Source: Pedobacter sp. Leaf194
Lineage (GTDB): Bacteria; Bacteroidota; Bacteroidia; Sphingobacteriales; Sphingobacteriaceae
Reading direction: 5' to 3'
Length of the DNA stretch: 64,000 nt
NCBI RefSeq assembly: GCF_001423945.1
Contig: NZ_LMPU01000014.1
Span: forward strand, 83,460-147,459
Shown here: in pieces, positions 1 to 8,012 of the stretch
Layout: every line of letters starts with the position of its first letter
Numbering within the stretch: position 1 is the stretch's first letter
Notes under the pieces: generated by a model
Databases searched by the model: none
What the model saw: only the letters and a program-made list of their open reading frames with translations
Told to the model about the DNA's origin: nothing
Made by a program: the position numbers and the translations under genes

Positions 1-1092
1 ATTTCCACCTTCGGCTTTACACTTTTCAATCGAACTAAGGTAAGCAGCAACTGCGTCTTTGTCTATCAAAGGACCAACATGATTATTCTGATCCAGCGGG
101 TCGCCGATTCTCAACTGCCCGTAAGCTTTAATCAGTTTAGCCTGAAAAGAATCATATACACTTTCGTGAATAATTAATCTGCGGGTAGAAGTACATCGCT
201 GTCCGGCGGTACCAACGGCGCCAAAAACTGCGCCTATTAAGCTCATGTCTAAATCTGCATGTTCTGAGATTATGATTGCATTGTTGCCTCCCAATTCCAG
301 TAAGCTTTTGCCTAACCGTGCACCAACAGCTGCACCAACAGCTTTGCCCATTCTCGTAGATCCTGTTGCAGATATTAGCGGTATCCGGCTATCATTAGTC
401 ATTAGTTCGCCAATAGTGCTGTTTCCGATTATCAGGTTAGATACACCCTCAGGGATATCATTTGTTGCTAAAACTCCGGCTATAATTTTTTGACAGGCGA
501 TTCCGGTTAAAGGCGTTTTTTCTGATGGTTTCCAGATGCACACATTTCCGCAAACCAATGCCAATGCTGCATTCCAACTCCAAACGGCAACGGGAAAATT
601 GAAAGCCGATATAATGCCAACAATTCCGAGCGGGTGCCATTGTTCGTACATGCGGTGACTTGGGCGCTCGCTGTGCATGGTTAGCCCGTACAGTTGCCGG
701 GATAAGCCAACAGCGAAATCACAGATGTCGATCATCTCCTGTACTTCACCAAAACCTTCCTGCAGACTCTTACCCATTTCATACGAAACCAATGTGCCCA
801 ATGCTTCCTTATCACTACGCAGCGCATCGCCCAGCTGCCTAACAATTTCGCCTCTCTTCGGTGATGGTACCGTTCTCCAGAAAATAAAAGCGTCATGTGC
901 TTTTTCAACAACAGAATTATAATCGGCCGCAGTTGTAACTTTCACCGTTGCTATCTTGCTTCCATCAACTGGAGAAAAGCTATCGATAACCTCGCCATTT
1001 GCAGTGCCACCCCATTCACTTCCGGTGCTAAAAGCCGGGTTAATACGGTCAATTCCTAATGTATTTAATATCGATTGAATATCTGTTTTCAT
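1..1092 (-). CDS. Aldehyde dehydrogenase, ALDH7 (aminoadipate semialdehyde)-like, 3' end outside window
   Basis: Partial gene. The frame is open for 364 codons from an ATG at 1092 to the left edge, so about the last quarter of the protein is missing. The translation carries an NAD(P)-dependent aldehyde dehydrogenase core: FNFPVAVW in the cofactor fold, KPSEKTP, the catalytic glutamate in ELGGNN (about residue 266) and the nucleophilic cysteine in GQRCTSTRR (about residue 300). The ELGGNNAI and AGQRCTSTRRL wording resembles the ALDH7/antiquitin family, which oxidises alpha-aminoadipate semialdehyde in lysine catabolism. The substrate is inferred from family resemblance. It is transcribed leftwards, with an NTF2-like gene just upstream on the same strand. 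Confidence 0.85.
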   Translation of the reverse strand, partial: MKTDIQSILNTLGIDRINPAFSTGSEWGGTANGEVIDSFSPVDGSKIATVKVTTAADYNSVVEKAHDAFIFWRTVPSPKRGEIVRQLGDALRSDKEALGTLVSYEMGKSLQEGFGEVQEMIDICDFAVGLSRQLYGLTMHSERPSHRMYEQWHPLGIVGIISAFNFPVAVWSWNAALALVCGNVCIWKPSEKTPLTGIACQKIIAGVLATNDIPEGVSNLIIGNSTIGELMTNDSRIPLISATGSTRMGKAVGAAVGARLGKSLLELGGNNAIIISEHADLDMSLIGAVFGAVGTAGQRCTSTRRLIIHESVYDSFQAKLIKAYGQLRIGDPLDQNNHVGPLIDKDAVAAYLSSIEKCKAEGGN

Positions 1093-1135
1093 ACTCTATT
1101 TACACGTTAAATTTTCATCTACTTTAATTTCAAAG

Positions 1136-1594
1136 CTATGATTTACATTGGTCTTTTCTTCTGGTATCGATAATATAAACGATTTGCCAACCTTTATCGC
1201 CCTTAACAAGCTGAAAAGAATTCACGCCGCAGTGACTAAATTTTTCATCGACATAAAATTTGTAATCCGTCCATACGCTCGCCAGCGGTCCATCTATCAA
1301 TATCTTTGTAAAAACAATCCTTTCATCATATTTCTGGCTGTGCGGCGTACCAATAAACTTTAGAAATTCGCTAACGGGCTCCGCTTTCACTAAGTTTTTA
1401 CCTTCTTTACTAACAATGGTTTGCAAAATACTTTTTGTTGCAAATGCCGAAGCAGCTAATGTGCTGTCGCCATTTTTCATCCCCAGAAAAAGATTATTTA
1501 CAGCCTGTTTAACAGCATCTTCATCCCTGTTTTGCGCCATAACTGTTTTACTAAAAAATGCACATACCAGCGCCAAAATGACTACTTTTTTCAT
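1136..1594 (-). CDS. Secreted NTF2-like protein
   Basis: 152 residues. An N-terminal signal peptide ends around MAQ (residue 21). The rest is a compact alpha+beta domain resembling SnoaL/NTF2-like folds: a helix with AVKQAVNNLFLGMKNGD, then strands ending in VYIIDTRR. No catalytic residues can be assigned. Such proteins are usually periplasmic and of unknown role. It lies 43 bases upstream of the aldehyde dehydrogenase on the same strand and may share its transcript. The fold assignment is by pattern only. Confidence 0.7.
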   Translation of the reverse strand: MKKVVILALVCAFFSKTVMAQNRDEDAVKQAVNNLFLGMKNGDSTLAASAFATKSILQTIVSKEGKNLVKAEPVSEFLKFIGTPHSQKYDERIVFTKILIDGPLASVWTDYKFYVDEKFSHCGVNSFQLVKGDKGWQIVYIIDTRRKDQCKS

Positions 1595-1844
1595 GACTCA
1601 TGTATTACGGTTGTTAATATAAATTTATGTTATTTTTGTAGAAGAAGGGAAAAGGAACTGCGCCGAAGCGTAATATTTTTGATTATTCACACATAGATAC
1701 TTAATCGATAGCGTTTATTTTCAACGATTTACATCGAAATAAACAATCAATGTTAATAATTATTTTTTAACCACATTGGTAAATATTGTAAACTTATAAT
1801 GTGTTTTTCTGCTAAATGGCACGGTTCTTTAATAGTATAACGAT

Positions 1845-3248
1845 ATGGAAGAAGAATTCTTTTTTGAATCCAATGAAGATGCTCAACGCTCAGTAGAACG
1901 TTACGAAGAAATGATCCGGAATAAGGACCAGTATTTTTTCGATGCAGGCGCTTTTGAATACATTGTTGATTTTTACATCGAAAAAAATGACCCGGTAAAA
2001 GCCTTACAGGTAGTTGATTATGCAGTTAGTCAACACCCTTATGCCACCGTTTTTTTAATTAAACAAGCGCATTTATTTATTTTAACAAATAACAATGAGC
2101 TTGCATTTTTAGCGCTGCAAAAGGCCGAACTTTTAGAACCATCAGAGCCTGATATTTACCTGCTTCGTGGCAACATTTATCAAAATACCGAACGGTTTAG
2201 TGAAGCTTTGGAGAATTATGAGAAAGCCCTGGGCCTGGCAGAGAGTACCGATGAAATTCTTTTGCAGATAGCATACGTTTACCAAAGCATGTCTGACTAC
2301 GAAAGTGCCATTACTTATATAAAAATGAGTTTGGAGCAAAACATGGAAAACCAGGACGGGCTATACGAACTGGCTTTTTGTTATGATGTTTTAGATAAGC
2401 AGGAAGAAAGCATCAAATTTTATCAACAATACATTGATACCGATCCATATTCTTACGCTGCATGGTACAACTTAGGCAACAGTTTCCATAAGCTTAATTT
2501 ATTTGAAAAAGCAATTGATGCTTATGATTACGCCATCTTAATTAAGGAAGATTTTAGCTCTGCCTATTTTAACAAAGGTAATGCCCTGGTTCAGTTAGAT
2601 AAATATGACGAGGCGATAGAGGTTTATAAACAGACTTTTGAGTACGAACAGCCTAATGCCGATACTTATTGTGCAATTGGCGAGTGCTACGAAAAGTTAG
2701 AAAAAATGGATGAGGCCCGTTCTTATTACAAAAAATCGGTAAAGATGGATCCGAAAATGGCCGATGCCTGGTTCGGAATTGGTGTTACCTTAAACCATGA
2801 AGAACGTTACTTCGAATCGTTACATTTTTATAAAAAGGCAATCGATTTAGAAGGAGAGAATCCTGATTTTTGGTTTGCAATGGCCGATGCGCATTATAAG
2901 CTCAATCAAATAGAAGAATCTATAATTGCTTATGAGAAAGTTTTGGAGTATAACCCGCTTGATATAGAAGCCTGGCTGGATTTTAGCACTGTTCTTTACG
3001 AGCAAGGAAAACTTTTGGAGGCATCGGAAACGATGGCCGAAGCAATAAAAAATAATCCGGAAGCTGCAGAGCTTTATTACAGAATGGTTGCTTATTTATT
3101 TGCCCTTGGCAGCTACGCAGATGCCCTTGGGTATTTGGAAACGGCTTTAACAACCGACCCTGATAAACATTATATCTTGTTTGAATACCTTCCACAATTG
3201 CAGGATAACAGCGCCATTATTAATGTCATAAACCGATATATCAGGTAA
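1845..3248 (+). CDS. Tetratricopeptide repeat protein
   Basis: 467 residues made almost entirely of TPR units, each about 34 residues, with the usual small/aromatic spacing (for example AWYNLGNSFHKLNLFEKAID and AYFNKGNALVQLDKYDEAIE). There is no signal peptide or membrane segment, so it is probably a cytoplasmic scaffold or protein-interaction module. The ATG at 1845 follows a 250-base gap that holds no other gene. It starts a run of same-strand genes with the ComA-like protein and aroE. The partner is unknown. Confidence 0.88.
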   Translation: MEEEFFFESNEDAQRSVERYEEMIRNKDQYFFDAGAFEYIVDFYIEKNDPVKALQVVDYAVSQHPYATVFLIKQAHLFILTNNNELAFLALQKAELLEPSEPDIYLLRGNIYQNTERFSEALENYEKALGLAESTDEILLQIAYVYQSMSDYESAITYIKMSLEQNMENQDGLYELAFCYDVLDKQEESIKFYQQYIDTDPYSYAAWYNLGNSFHKLNLFEKAIDAYDYAILIKEDFSSAYFNKGNALVQLDKYDEAIEVYKQTFEYEQPNADTYCAIGECYEKLEKMDEARSYYKKSVKMDPKMADAWFGIGVTLNHEERYFESLHFYKKAIDLEGENPDFWFAMADAHYKLNQIEESIIAYEKVLEYNPLDIEAWLDFSTVLYEQGKLLEASETMAEAIKNNPEAAELYYRMVAYLFALGSYADALGYLETALTTDPDKHYILFEYLPQLQDNSAIINVINRYIR

Positions 3249-3308
3249 AAGCCTTGTGAGAAAAATTTAACAAATAAATCTCAAATTTTTTTTCACTTTT
3301 GTACCCAT

Positions 3309-4076
3309 ATGAATTACCCATTATTAAACGTTCCCGAACGTCCGGCTAAACCACGCCAAAAAGGCTATACAATGGTTATGGATAAGGGATTAAGCCTTCG
3401 CCAGGTGGAAGATTTTATTGAAGTTGCCGGCGTATACACAGACATCGTAAAATTAGGTTGGGCAACATCACATGTTACACCAAACCTTAAAGAAAAATTA
3501 GCTTTATATAAAAGTGCGGGCATTCCAACATATTTTGGCGGAACATTGTTCGAAGCATTCATTATCCGCAATCAGTTTGACGATTACCAGCGTGTTTTAG
3601 ACCAATATGGAATGGAGTATGCAGAAGTATCTGATGGCTCCATTGAAATTGAACACGATTTAAAATGCGAGTTTATCAGTAAACTTTCGAAGCAGGTAAC
3701 CGTAATTTCGGAGGTTGGAAGTAAAGATGCAGCTAAAATTTTTGCCCCATACAAATGGATTAAATTAATGAAAGCTGAAATGGAAGCTGGCTCGTGGAAG
3801 GTTATTGCCGAAGCTCGAGAGGGTGGAAATGTTGGAATTTACCGAGGCAGCGGAGAAGTTAGAGAAGGCTTGGTTGATGAAATTTTAACGCAAATTCCCG
3901 AAGAAAGTATTATCTGGGAAGCGCCACAAAAAGAACAGCAGGTTTGGTTTATTAAATTAATCGGCACAAATGTTAACCTGGGTAACATTGCCCCCGCAGA
4001 AGTTATTCCTTTGGAAACAATTCGTTTAGGATTACGTGGAGACACATTTGATCATTTCCTGAACTTAGCAAAATAA
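3309..4076 (+). CDS. Phosphosulfolactate synthase (ComA) family protein
   Basis: 255 residues with the ComA TIM-barrel pattern: KGYTMVMDKGLS near the start, VDIVKLGW-like (TDIVKLGWATS), YFGGTLFE, EVSDGS, and VISEVGSKD followed by GNVGIYRG. In methanogens ComA adds sulfite to phosphoenolpyruvate to make phosphosulfolactate for coenzyme M. Homologues are common in Bacteroidota, which do not make coenzyme M, so the true product here is not known; a sulfonate or sulfonolipid precursor role would be speculation. It sits between the TPR gene (60-base gap) and aroE. Confidence 0.85.
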   Translation: MNYPLLNVPERPAKPRQKGYTMVMDKGLSLRQVEDFIEVAGVYTDIVKLGWATSHVTPNLKEKLALYKSAGIPTYFGGTLFEAFIIRNQFDDYQRVLDQYGMEYAEVSDGSIEIEHDLKCEFISKLSKQVTVISEVGSKDAAKIFAPYKWIKLMKAEMEAGSWKVIAEAREGGNVGIYRGSGEVREGLVDEILTQIPEESIIWEAPQKEQQVWFIKLIGTNVNLGNIAPAEVIPLETIRLGLRGDTFDHFLNLAK

Positions 4077-4093
4077 TCAAAAACTCGTTATCG

Positions 4094-4145
4094 CGAAGCA
4101 CAAAGCAATCTCTAAATCTCTTTGAAAAGATTTCCTTGTGCCTCG
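4094..4145. repeat. Imperfect palindromic repeat, REP-like
   Basis: The left arm 4094-4111 and the reverse complement of the right arm 4128-4145 match at 15 of 18 positions, with the core GCACAA/TTGTGC intact and a 16-base loop. It lies in the gap between the comA-like gene and aroE. The wording resembles the dispersed short palindromes that occur in many copies in Pedobacter genomes. Whether it is multicopy here cannot be judged from one window. It could form an mRNA hairpin. Confidence 0.5.
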
Positions 4146-4165
4146 TTTTATCGTAAAACAGCAAA

Positions 4166-4915
4166 ATGAAAACTTACGGCTTAATTGGTTATCCGCTTTC
4201 TCACTCCTTTTCCAAAAAATATTTTACCGAAAAGTTTATAAGCGAAGGCATTAAAGACCATCAATATGAGCTTTTCCCCATCGAAAATATTAAGTCGCTG
4301 CCCGATTTATTAGTGGCAACTCCATCGCTTTGCGGACTAAATGTAACCATTCCGCATAAAGTAAACGTTCTGTGCTATTTAAATGAAATTGAAGAAGCGG
4401 CAGAAAAGATTGGCGCCGTAAACTGCATATCAATTAAAAATTTCGATGGCGAAACCTATTTGAAAGGATATAATACGGATGCTTATGGGTTTGAGGCTTC
4501 TTTGAAACCTTTGCTTAAATCGCAACACACTAAAGCGCTGGTTTTTGGTGATGGTGGTGCCGCGAAAGCTGTGAAATATGTTTTGGAAAAGTTGGGTATA
4601 GAATATTTGGTTGTGGTACGTAAACCAACGCCAAAAGCCATTTTATACAGCGAAATTTCGAGCGAAATATTAAAGCGCCACAAGCTACTGATTAATACAA
4701 CGCCACTTGGAATGTTGCCGAATGTGAATACGCACCCAGAAATAGATTATTCCATTTTAAATGATGAATATCTGGCGTATGATTTGGTTTATAACCCATT
4801 GGAAACAGCTTTCTTAACCAAGGCGAAATTGCAGGGCGCTGATGTTAAAAATGGCTTGGAAATGCTTTACAAACAAGCTGAAAAGGCATGGTGTATCTGG
4901 AATAATATCGGCTAA
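4166..4915 (+). CDS. aroE: Shikimate 5-dehydrogenase
   Basis: 249 residues. It reduces 3-dehydroshikimate to shikimate with NADPH in aromatic amino-acid synthesis, in the cytoplasm. The N-terminal substrate domain shows GYPLSHSFSKKYF (shikimate-binding serines), GLNVTIPHK with the catalytic lysine, and GAVNC. The Rossmann domain has VFGDGGAAKAV and LINTTPLGM, and the C-terminus has NGLEMLYKQAEKAW. Length is normal for bacterial AroE. The REP-like palindrome precedes it and gldD follows after 52 bases. Confidence 0.93.
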   Translation: MKTYGLIGYPLSHSFSKKYFTEKFISEGIKDHQYELFPIENIKSLPDLLVATPSLCGLNVTIPHKVNVLCYLNEIEEAAEKIGAVNCISIKNFDGETYLKGYNTDAYGFEASLKPLLKSQHTKALVFGDGGAAKAVKYVLEKLGIEYLVVVRKPTPKAILYSEISSEILKRHKLLINTTPLGMLPNVNTHPEIDYSILNDEYLAYDLVYNPLETAFLTKAKLQGADVKNGLEMLYKQAEKAWCIWNNIG

Positions 4916-4967
4916 TTGCCGTAAAAGTTTCACCGGCGTTTAACTATAAAACTAACAAAGAAGCGAA

Positions 4968-5555
4968 ATGAAAATGAAGTATCTGTTTTTTCTACCTGTG
5001 CTGCTTCTCTTGTGTGTAGCTGCTTGCCAAAATAACGATTATAGTCCGAAACCACGAGGGTATTTCCGCATTGTTTACCCTGAAAAGAAATACCGGGAAT
5101 TTAGCTCTTCAGCGCCATTTAGTTTCCAATATCCGGTTTATGCTAAAATGGAAGCCGATAAGAGTAAAAACGCTGAAGAAAACTGGTATAATCTGCACTT
5201 TACTCAGTTTAACGGATATTTGCATTTAACTTATTACGATGTTGCCGATAAAGCGGCCTACGATGAAATGGTTGAAGACGCCAGAAAACTTGCATTTAAG
5301 CATACTATAAAAGCAAGTGCTATCGACCAGAAATTAATTAACTATCCTGATAGGAAAGTTTATGGCATATATTATGCTATTGAAGGTAATACGGCCTCAT
5401 CCGTTCAGTTTTTTTTAACCGACAGCACGAAGCATTACTTTAGAGGAGCACTTTACTTTAACGAGCGGCCACAATACGATTCGATTGAGCCTGTTCTAAA
5501 ATTCATCAAAAAAGATATTGACAGGATGATATCGACTTTTAAATGGAAAAAATAA
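4968..5555 (+). CDS. gldD: Gliding motility lipoprotein GldD
   Basis: 195 residues. A lipoprotein signal ends in the lipobox CVAAC with the acylated cysteine at residue 20. The mature part begins with PKPRGYFRIVYPEKKY, the hallmark of GldD. GldD is needed for gliding and for type IX secretion function in Flavobacterium and is kept in many non-gliding Bacteroidota. It should sit at the cell envelope. Here it stands between aroE and an MBL hydrolase (20-base gap), without other gld genes in view. Confidence 0.88.
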   Translation: MKMKYLFFLPVLLLLCVAACQNNDYSPKPRGYFRIVYPEKKYREFSSSAPFSFQYPVYAKMEADKSKNAEENWYNLHFTQFNGYLHLTYYDVADKAAYDEMVEDARKLAFKHTIKASAIDQKLINYPDRKVYGIYYAIEGNTASSVQFFLTDSTKHYFRGALYFNERPQYDSIEPVLKFIKKDIDRMISTFKWKK

Positions 5556-5575
5556 TATCTTGAATTTAACTACAA

Positions 5576-6214
5576 ATGATTAGCATAAAAAAATTTACGT
5601 TCAACGCTTATAGCGAAAACACTTACATTTTATCCGATGAAACAAAAGAATGTGTAATCATAGATCCGGGTATGTATGAGGGAGCAGAACAGAACGAAAT
5701 TGTAGCTTTTGTTAAGGAAAATGAACTTAAACCGGTTTTACTTTTAAATACCCACTGTCACCTCGACCATGTTTTTGGGAATAAATTTGTTTTCGATACC
5801 TGGGGTTTAAAACCTCAGTTTCATCAGGGGGAATTACAGGTACTTCAGGCTGTGCCAGGTTATGCGCCTCAAATGGGCTTGACACATTACGAGCTTTCTC
5901 CGGAGCCGGAAACCTTTTTGCCCGAAACAGGCACCATTCAATTTGGGAACAGCGAGCTGGAACTAATTTTTGCGCCAGGCCATTCTCCGGCTCATTTATG
6001 TTTTTATAGCAAGGCAGATGGTATTTTAATTGGCGGCGACGTGCTGTTTTATGGAAGTATTGGCCGTACAGATTTGCCGGGGGGCAATCATCAACAGTTA
6101 ATTGAGAACATTAAAACCAAACTTTTCCCATTGCCCGATGGCGTAAAGGTTTATCCCGGACATGGCCCTGCAACTACAATCGGCTTTGAACGAGAACATA
6201 ATCCCTTCTTTTAA
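5576..6214 (+). CDS. MBL-fold metallo-hydrolase, glyoxalase II-like
   Basis: 212 residues of a metallo-beta-lactamase fold hydrolase. Metal ligands are visible: HCHLDH (H60, H62, D64, H65), H136 in PGHSPAH, D155 in GGDVLFYGSIGRTDLPGG and H196 in PGHGPAT. This is the short hydroxyacylglutathione-hydrolase-like form lacking the long C-terminal substrate domain. It may be a thioesterase acting on S-acyl thiols, but the substrate is not shown. No signal peptide. It is likely co-transcribed with gldD, 20 bases upstream. Confidence 0.85.
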   Translation: MISIKKFTFNAYSENTYILSDETKECVIIDPGMYEGAEQNEIVAFVKENELKPVLLLNTHCHLDHVFGNKFVFDTWGLKPQFHQGELQVLQAVPGYAPQMGLTHYELSPEPETFLPETGTIQFGNSELELIFAPGHSPAHLCFYSKADGILIGGDVLFYGSIGRTDLPGGNHQQLIENIKTKLFPLPDGVKVYPGHGPATTIGFEREHNPFF

Positions 6215-6312
6215 TGTTAATATAAGGTGGGTAACAAGCTGAGGCATTTTTAACTTAGTTGCGCTATTAAATCATCGGTTTTCCATCTCATATTTTCCCT
6301 TATCTTTAACCC

Positions 6313-7545
6313 GTGAACACACCTCTGTATATTGCCAAAAGGTATTTATTTGCTAAGAAATCTACAAATGCCATTAACCTTATTTCGGGCATTTCTATGG
6401 TTGGCGTTATGGTTGGCAGTGCAGCCTTAATTATTATCCTTTCTATATTCAACGGCCTCGAGGTTACCATCCTAAACATGTTTAATACCATGACGCCGGA
6501 ATTAGCAATTCTTCCTGCAAAAGGAAAAACCTTTAATCCTGACACCAGGTATTTTAACGACTTAAAAAACAATACTAAGGTTTACTCTTACACTGAGGTG
6601 CTGCAAGAAAATGCCTTGTTAAAGTACAACAATAAGCAAGCGGTTGGCATGGTTAAGGGCGTAAGCTACGATTATTTGAAAAACCCTAAGCTAGATAGTA
6701 CCATTAGAGAGGGCCGCTTCGTTTTAAACAACAAAAGTGGTTATAGTGCAGTAATAGGATCTGCACTACAAAGTTATTTAACAGTAAACACCGTCGATCC
6801 GTTTACAGAACTTGAGATATTCTCACCAAAGAAGAACATTGCTGTAAACAATATAAATCCGGCTGACGATTTTGTGAATAAAAGCATAAGAGTGAGCGGG
6901 GTTTTTGAAGTGCAGCAAGAGTTTGATAATGGAATTGTTGTTCCTTTAGATTTTGCCAGAGAACTTTTGGGCGAAGAAAAAAATGTTTCCTCCATCGAAA
7001 TTAATTTACAACCAAACGTAAATGTTGATGATTTTAAGAAAGAACTTGAGGAACATGCTGGCCCGGGTTACTCGATTAAAAACAGGATGGAACAAAACAA
7101 ATCGATATACCACCTTCTTAACACCGAAAAGTGGGCGGTTTACATCATTTTAACTTTTATCCTGATAATCGCTATATTTAATATCATTGGTTCTTTAACA
7201 ATGCTCGTTATTGATAAGGTGAAAGACATTGCCATTTTAAGCAGTTTGGGCGCTAGCAAAAAGTTAATTAAACGCATATTTTTGTTGGAAGGGATGATGA
7301 TTACGATGTCTGGCTGTGTCCTTGGACTCATAATCGGCCTTATTTTTTACTTCTTACAACATAATTATGGCCTAATTAAAATGGGTGAAGAAAATAAAAC
7401 GGTTATAAGTTCCTATCCAATAGGGCTAAAGTGGAAAGATTTCATATTAGTTTTTGTAACCGTCGGGATTTTCTCATTTTTGGCATCTGCTTTGTCATCT
7501 AAATTTAGCGTAAAGAAGATAGATCAAATTAATCAAGCACTATAA
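6313..7545 (+). CDS. ABC transporter permease, LolC/LolE (FtsX-like) family
   Basis: 410 residues from a GTG start. The N-terminal pattern IAKRYLFAKKSTNAINLISG and a first membrane helix at about 25-50 are typical of LolC/E lipoprotein-release permeases. A large periplasmic domain follows (about 50-270), then three helices in the FtsX domain (about 275-400) with DIAILSSLGASKKLIKRIFLLEG. With an ATPase, such proteins extract lipoproteins from the inner membrane. No ATPase gene is adjacent. No ATG lies near the N-terminus, so GTG at 6313 is preferred. A lipoprotein gene follows after 2 bases. Confidence 0.88.
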   Translation: MNTPLYIAKRYLFAKKSTNAINLISGISMVGVMVGSAALIIILSIFNGLEVTILNMFNTMTPELAILPAKGKTFNPDTRYFNDLKNNTKVYSYTEVLQENALLKYNNKQAVGMVKGVSYDYLKNPKLDSTIREGRFVLNNKSGYSAVIGSALQSYLTVNTVDPFTELEIFSPKKNIAVNNINPADDFVNKSIRVSGVFEVQQEFDNGIVVPLDFARELLGEEKNVSSIEINLQPNVNVDDFKKELEEHAGPGYSIKNRMEQNKSIYHLLNTEKWAVYIILTFILIIAIFNIIGSLTMLVIDKVKDIAILSSLGASKKLIKRIFLLEGMMITMSGCVLGLIIGLIFYFLQHNYGLIKMGEENKTVISSYPIGLKWKDFILVFVTVGIFSFLASALSSKFSVKKIDQINQAL

Positions 7546-7547
7546 AA

Positions 7548-7928
7548 ATGAATTTATTTAAACAAGCAACAGTATTTGTTATGCTTTTCGGCGTGGCCCT
7601 TACCGCTTGTAACAGGTCGGAGAAACAAGTAGAGGCGAGTAAAATTAAAACGGTGAAGGGATTGTATAGCTTTGGTCCGGAAATGAAATCATTTACGCTT
7701 TGCGAAGACGGCCGCGAATACTGGGTTACCGATAGTGTTAAAAATCTTGAACTTTCTTATAGCAACTTAAATTTTGAAAAGCCATACGAGCCCGTTTATG
7801 TAGAACTGGAAGGTTATTTCGCGAAATCAGACACCGCTACCGTCGCCGCCGATTTTGATTCGACTTTAGTGGTTACCAAAGTGGTAAAAATTAGTAAGGA
7901 GATACCCGATGGACCTTGCGCACAGTAG
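7548..7928 (+). CDS. Small lipoprotein, possibly NlpE C-terminal-like
   Basis: 126 residues with a lipoprotein signal; the lipobox ends ALTAC with cysteine at residue 21. The mature domain (KGLYSFGPEMKSFTLCEDGREYWV, YEPVYVELEGYF) looks like the small beta-barrel seen in the C-terminal part of NlpE/copper-homeostasis lipoproteins; this is a weak resemblance. It starts 2 bases after the LolC/E-like permease, so the two are surely co-transcribed. The function is unknown. Confidence 0.7.
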   Translation: MNLFKQATVFVMLFGVALTACNRSEKQVEASKIKTVKGLYSFGPEMKSFTLCEDGREYWVTDSVKNLELSYSNLNFEKPYEPVYVELEGYFAKSDTATVAADFDSTLVVTKVVKISKEIPDGPCAQ

Positions 7929-8012
7929 CTGCGAACATTAACTTTCGTTTAGGTCATCTCATACAAATAAAAAGCATTTCTTTTCAGGAAAAGCCGTTTT
8001 GTAGAATGCTTT

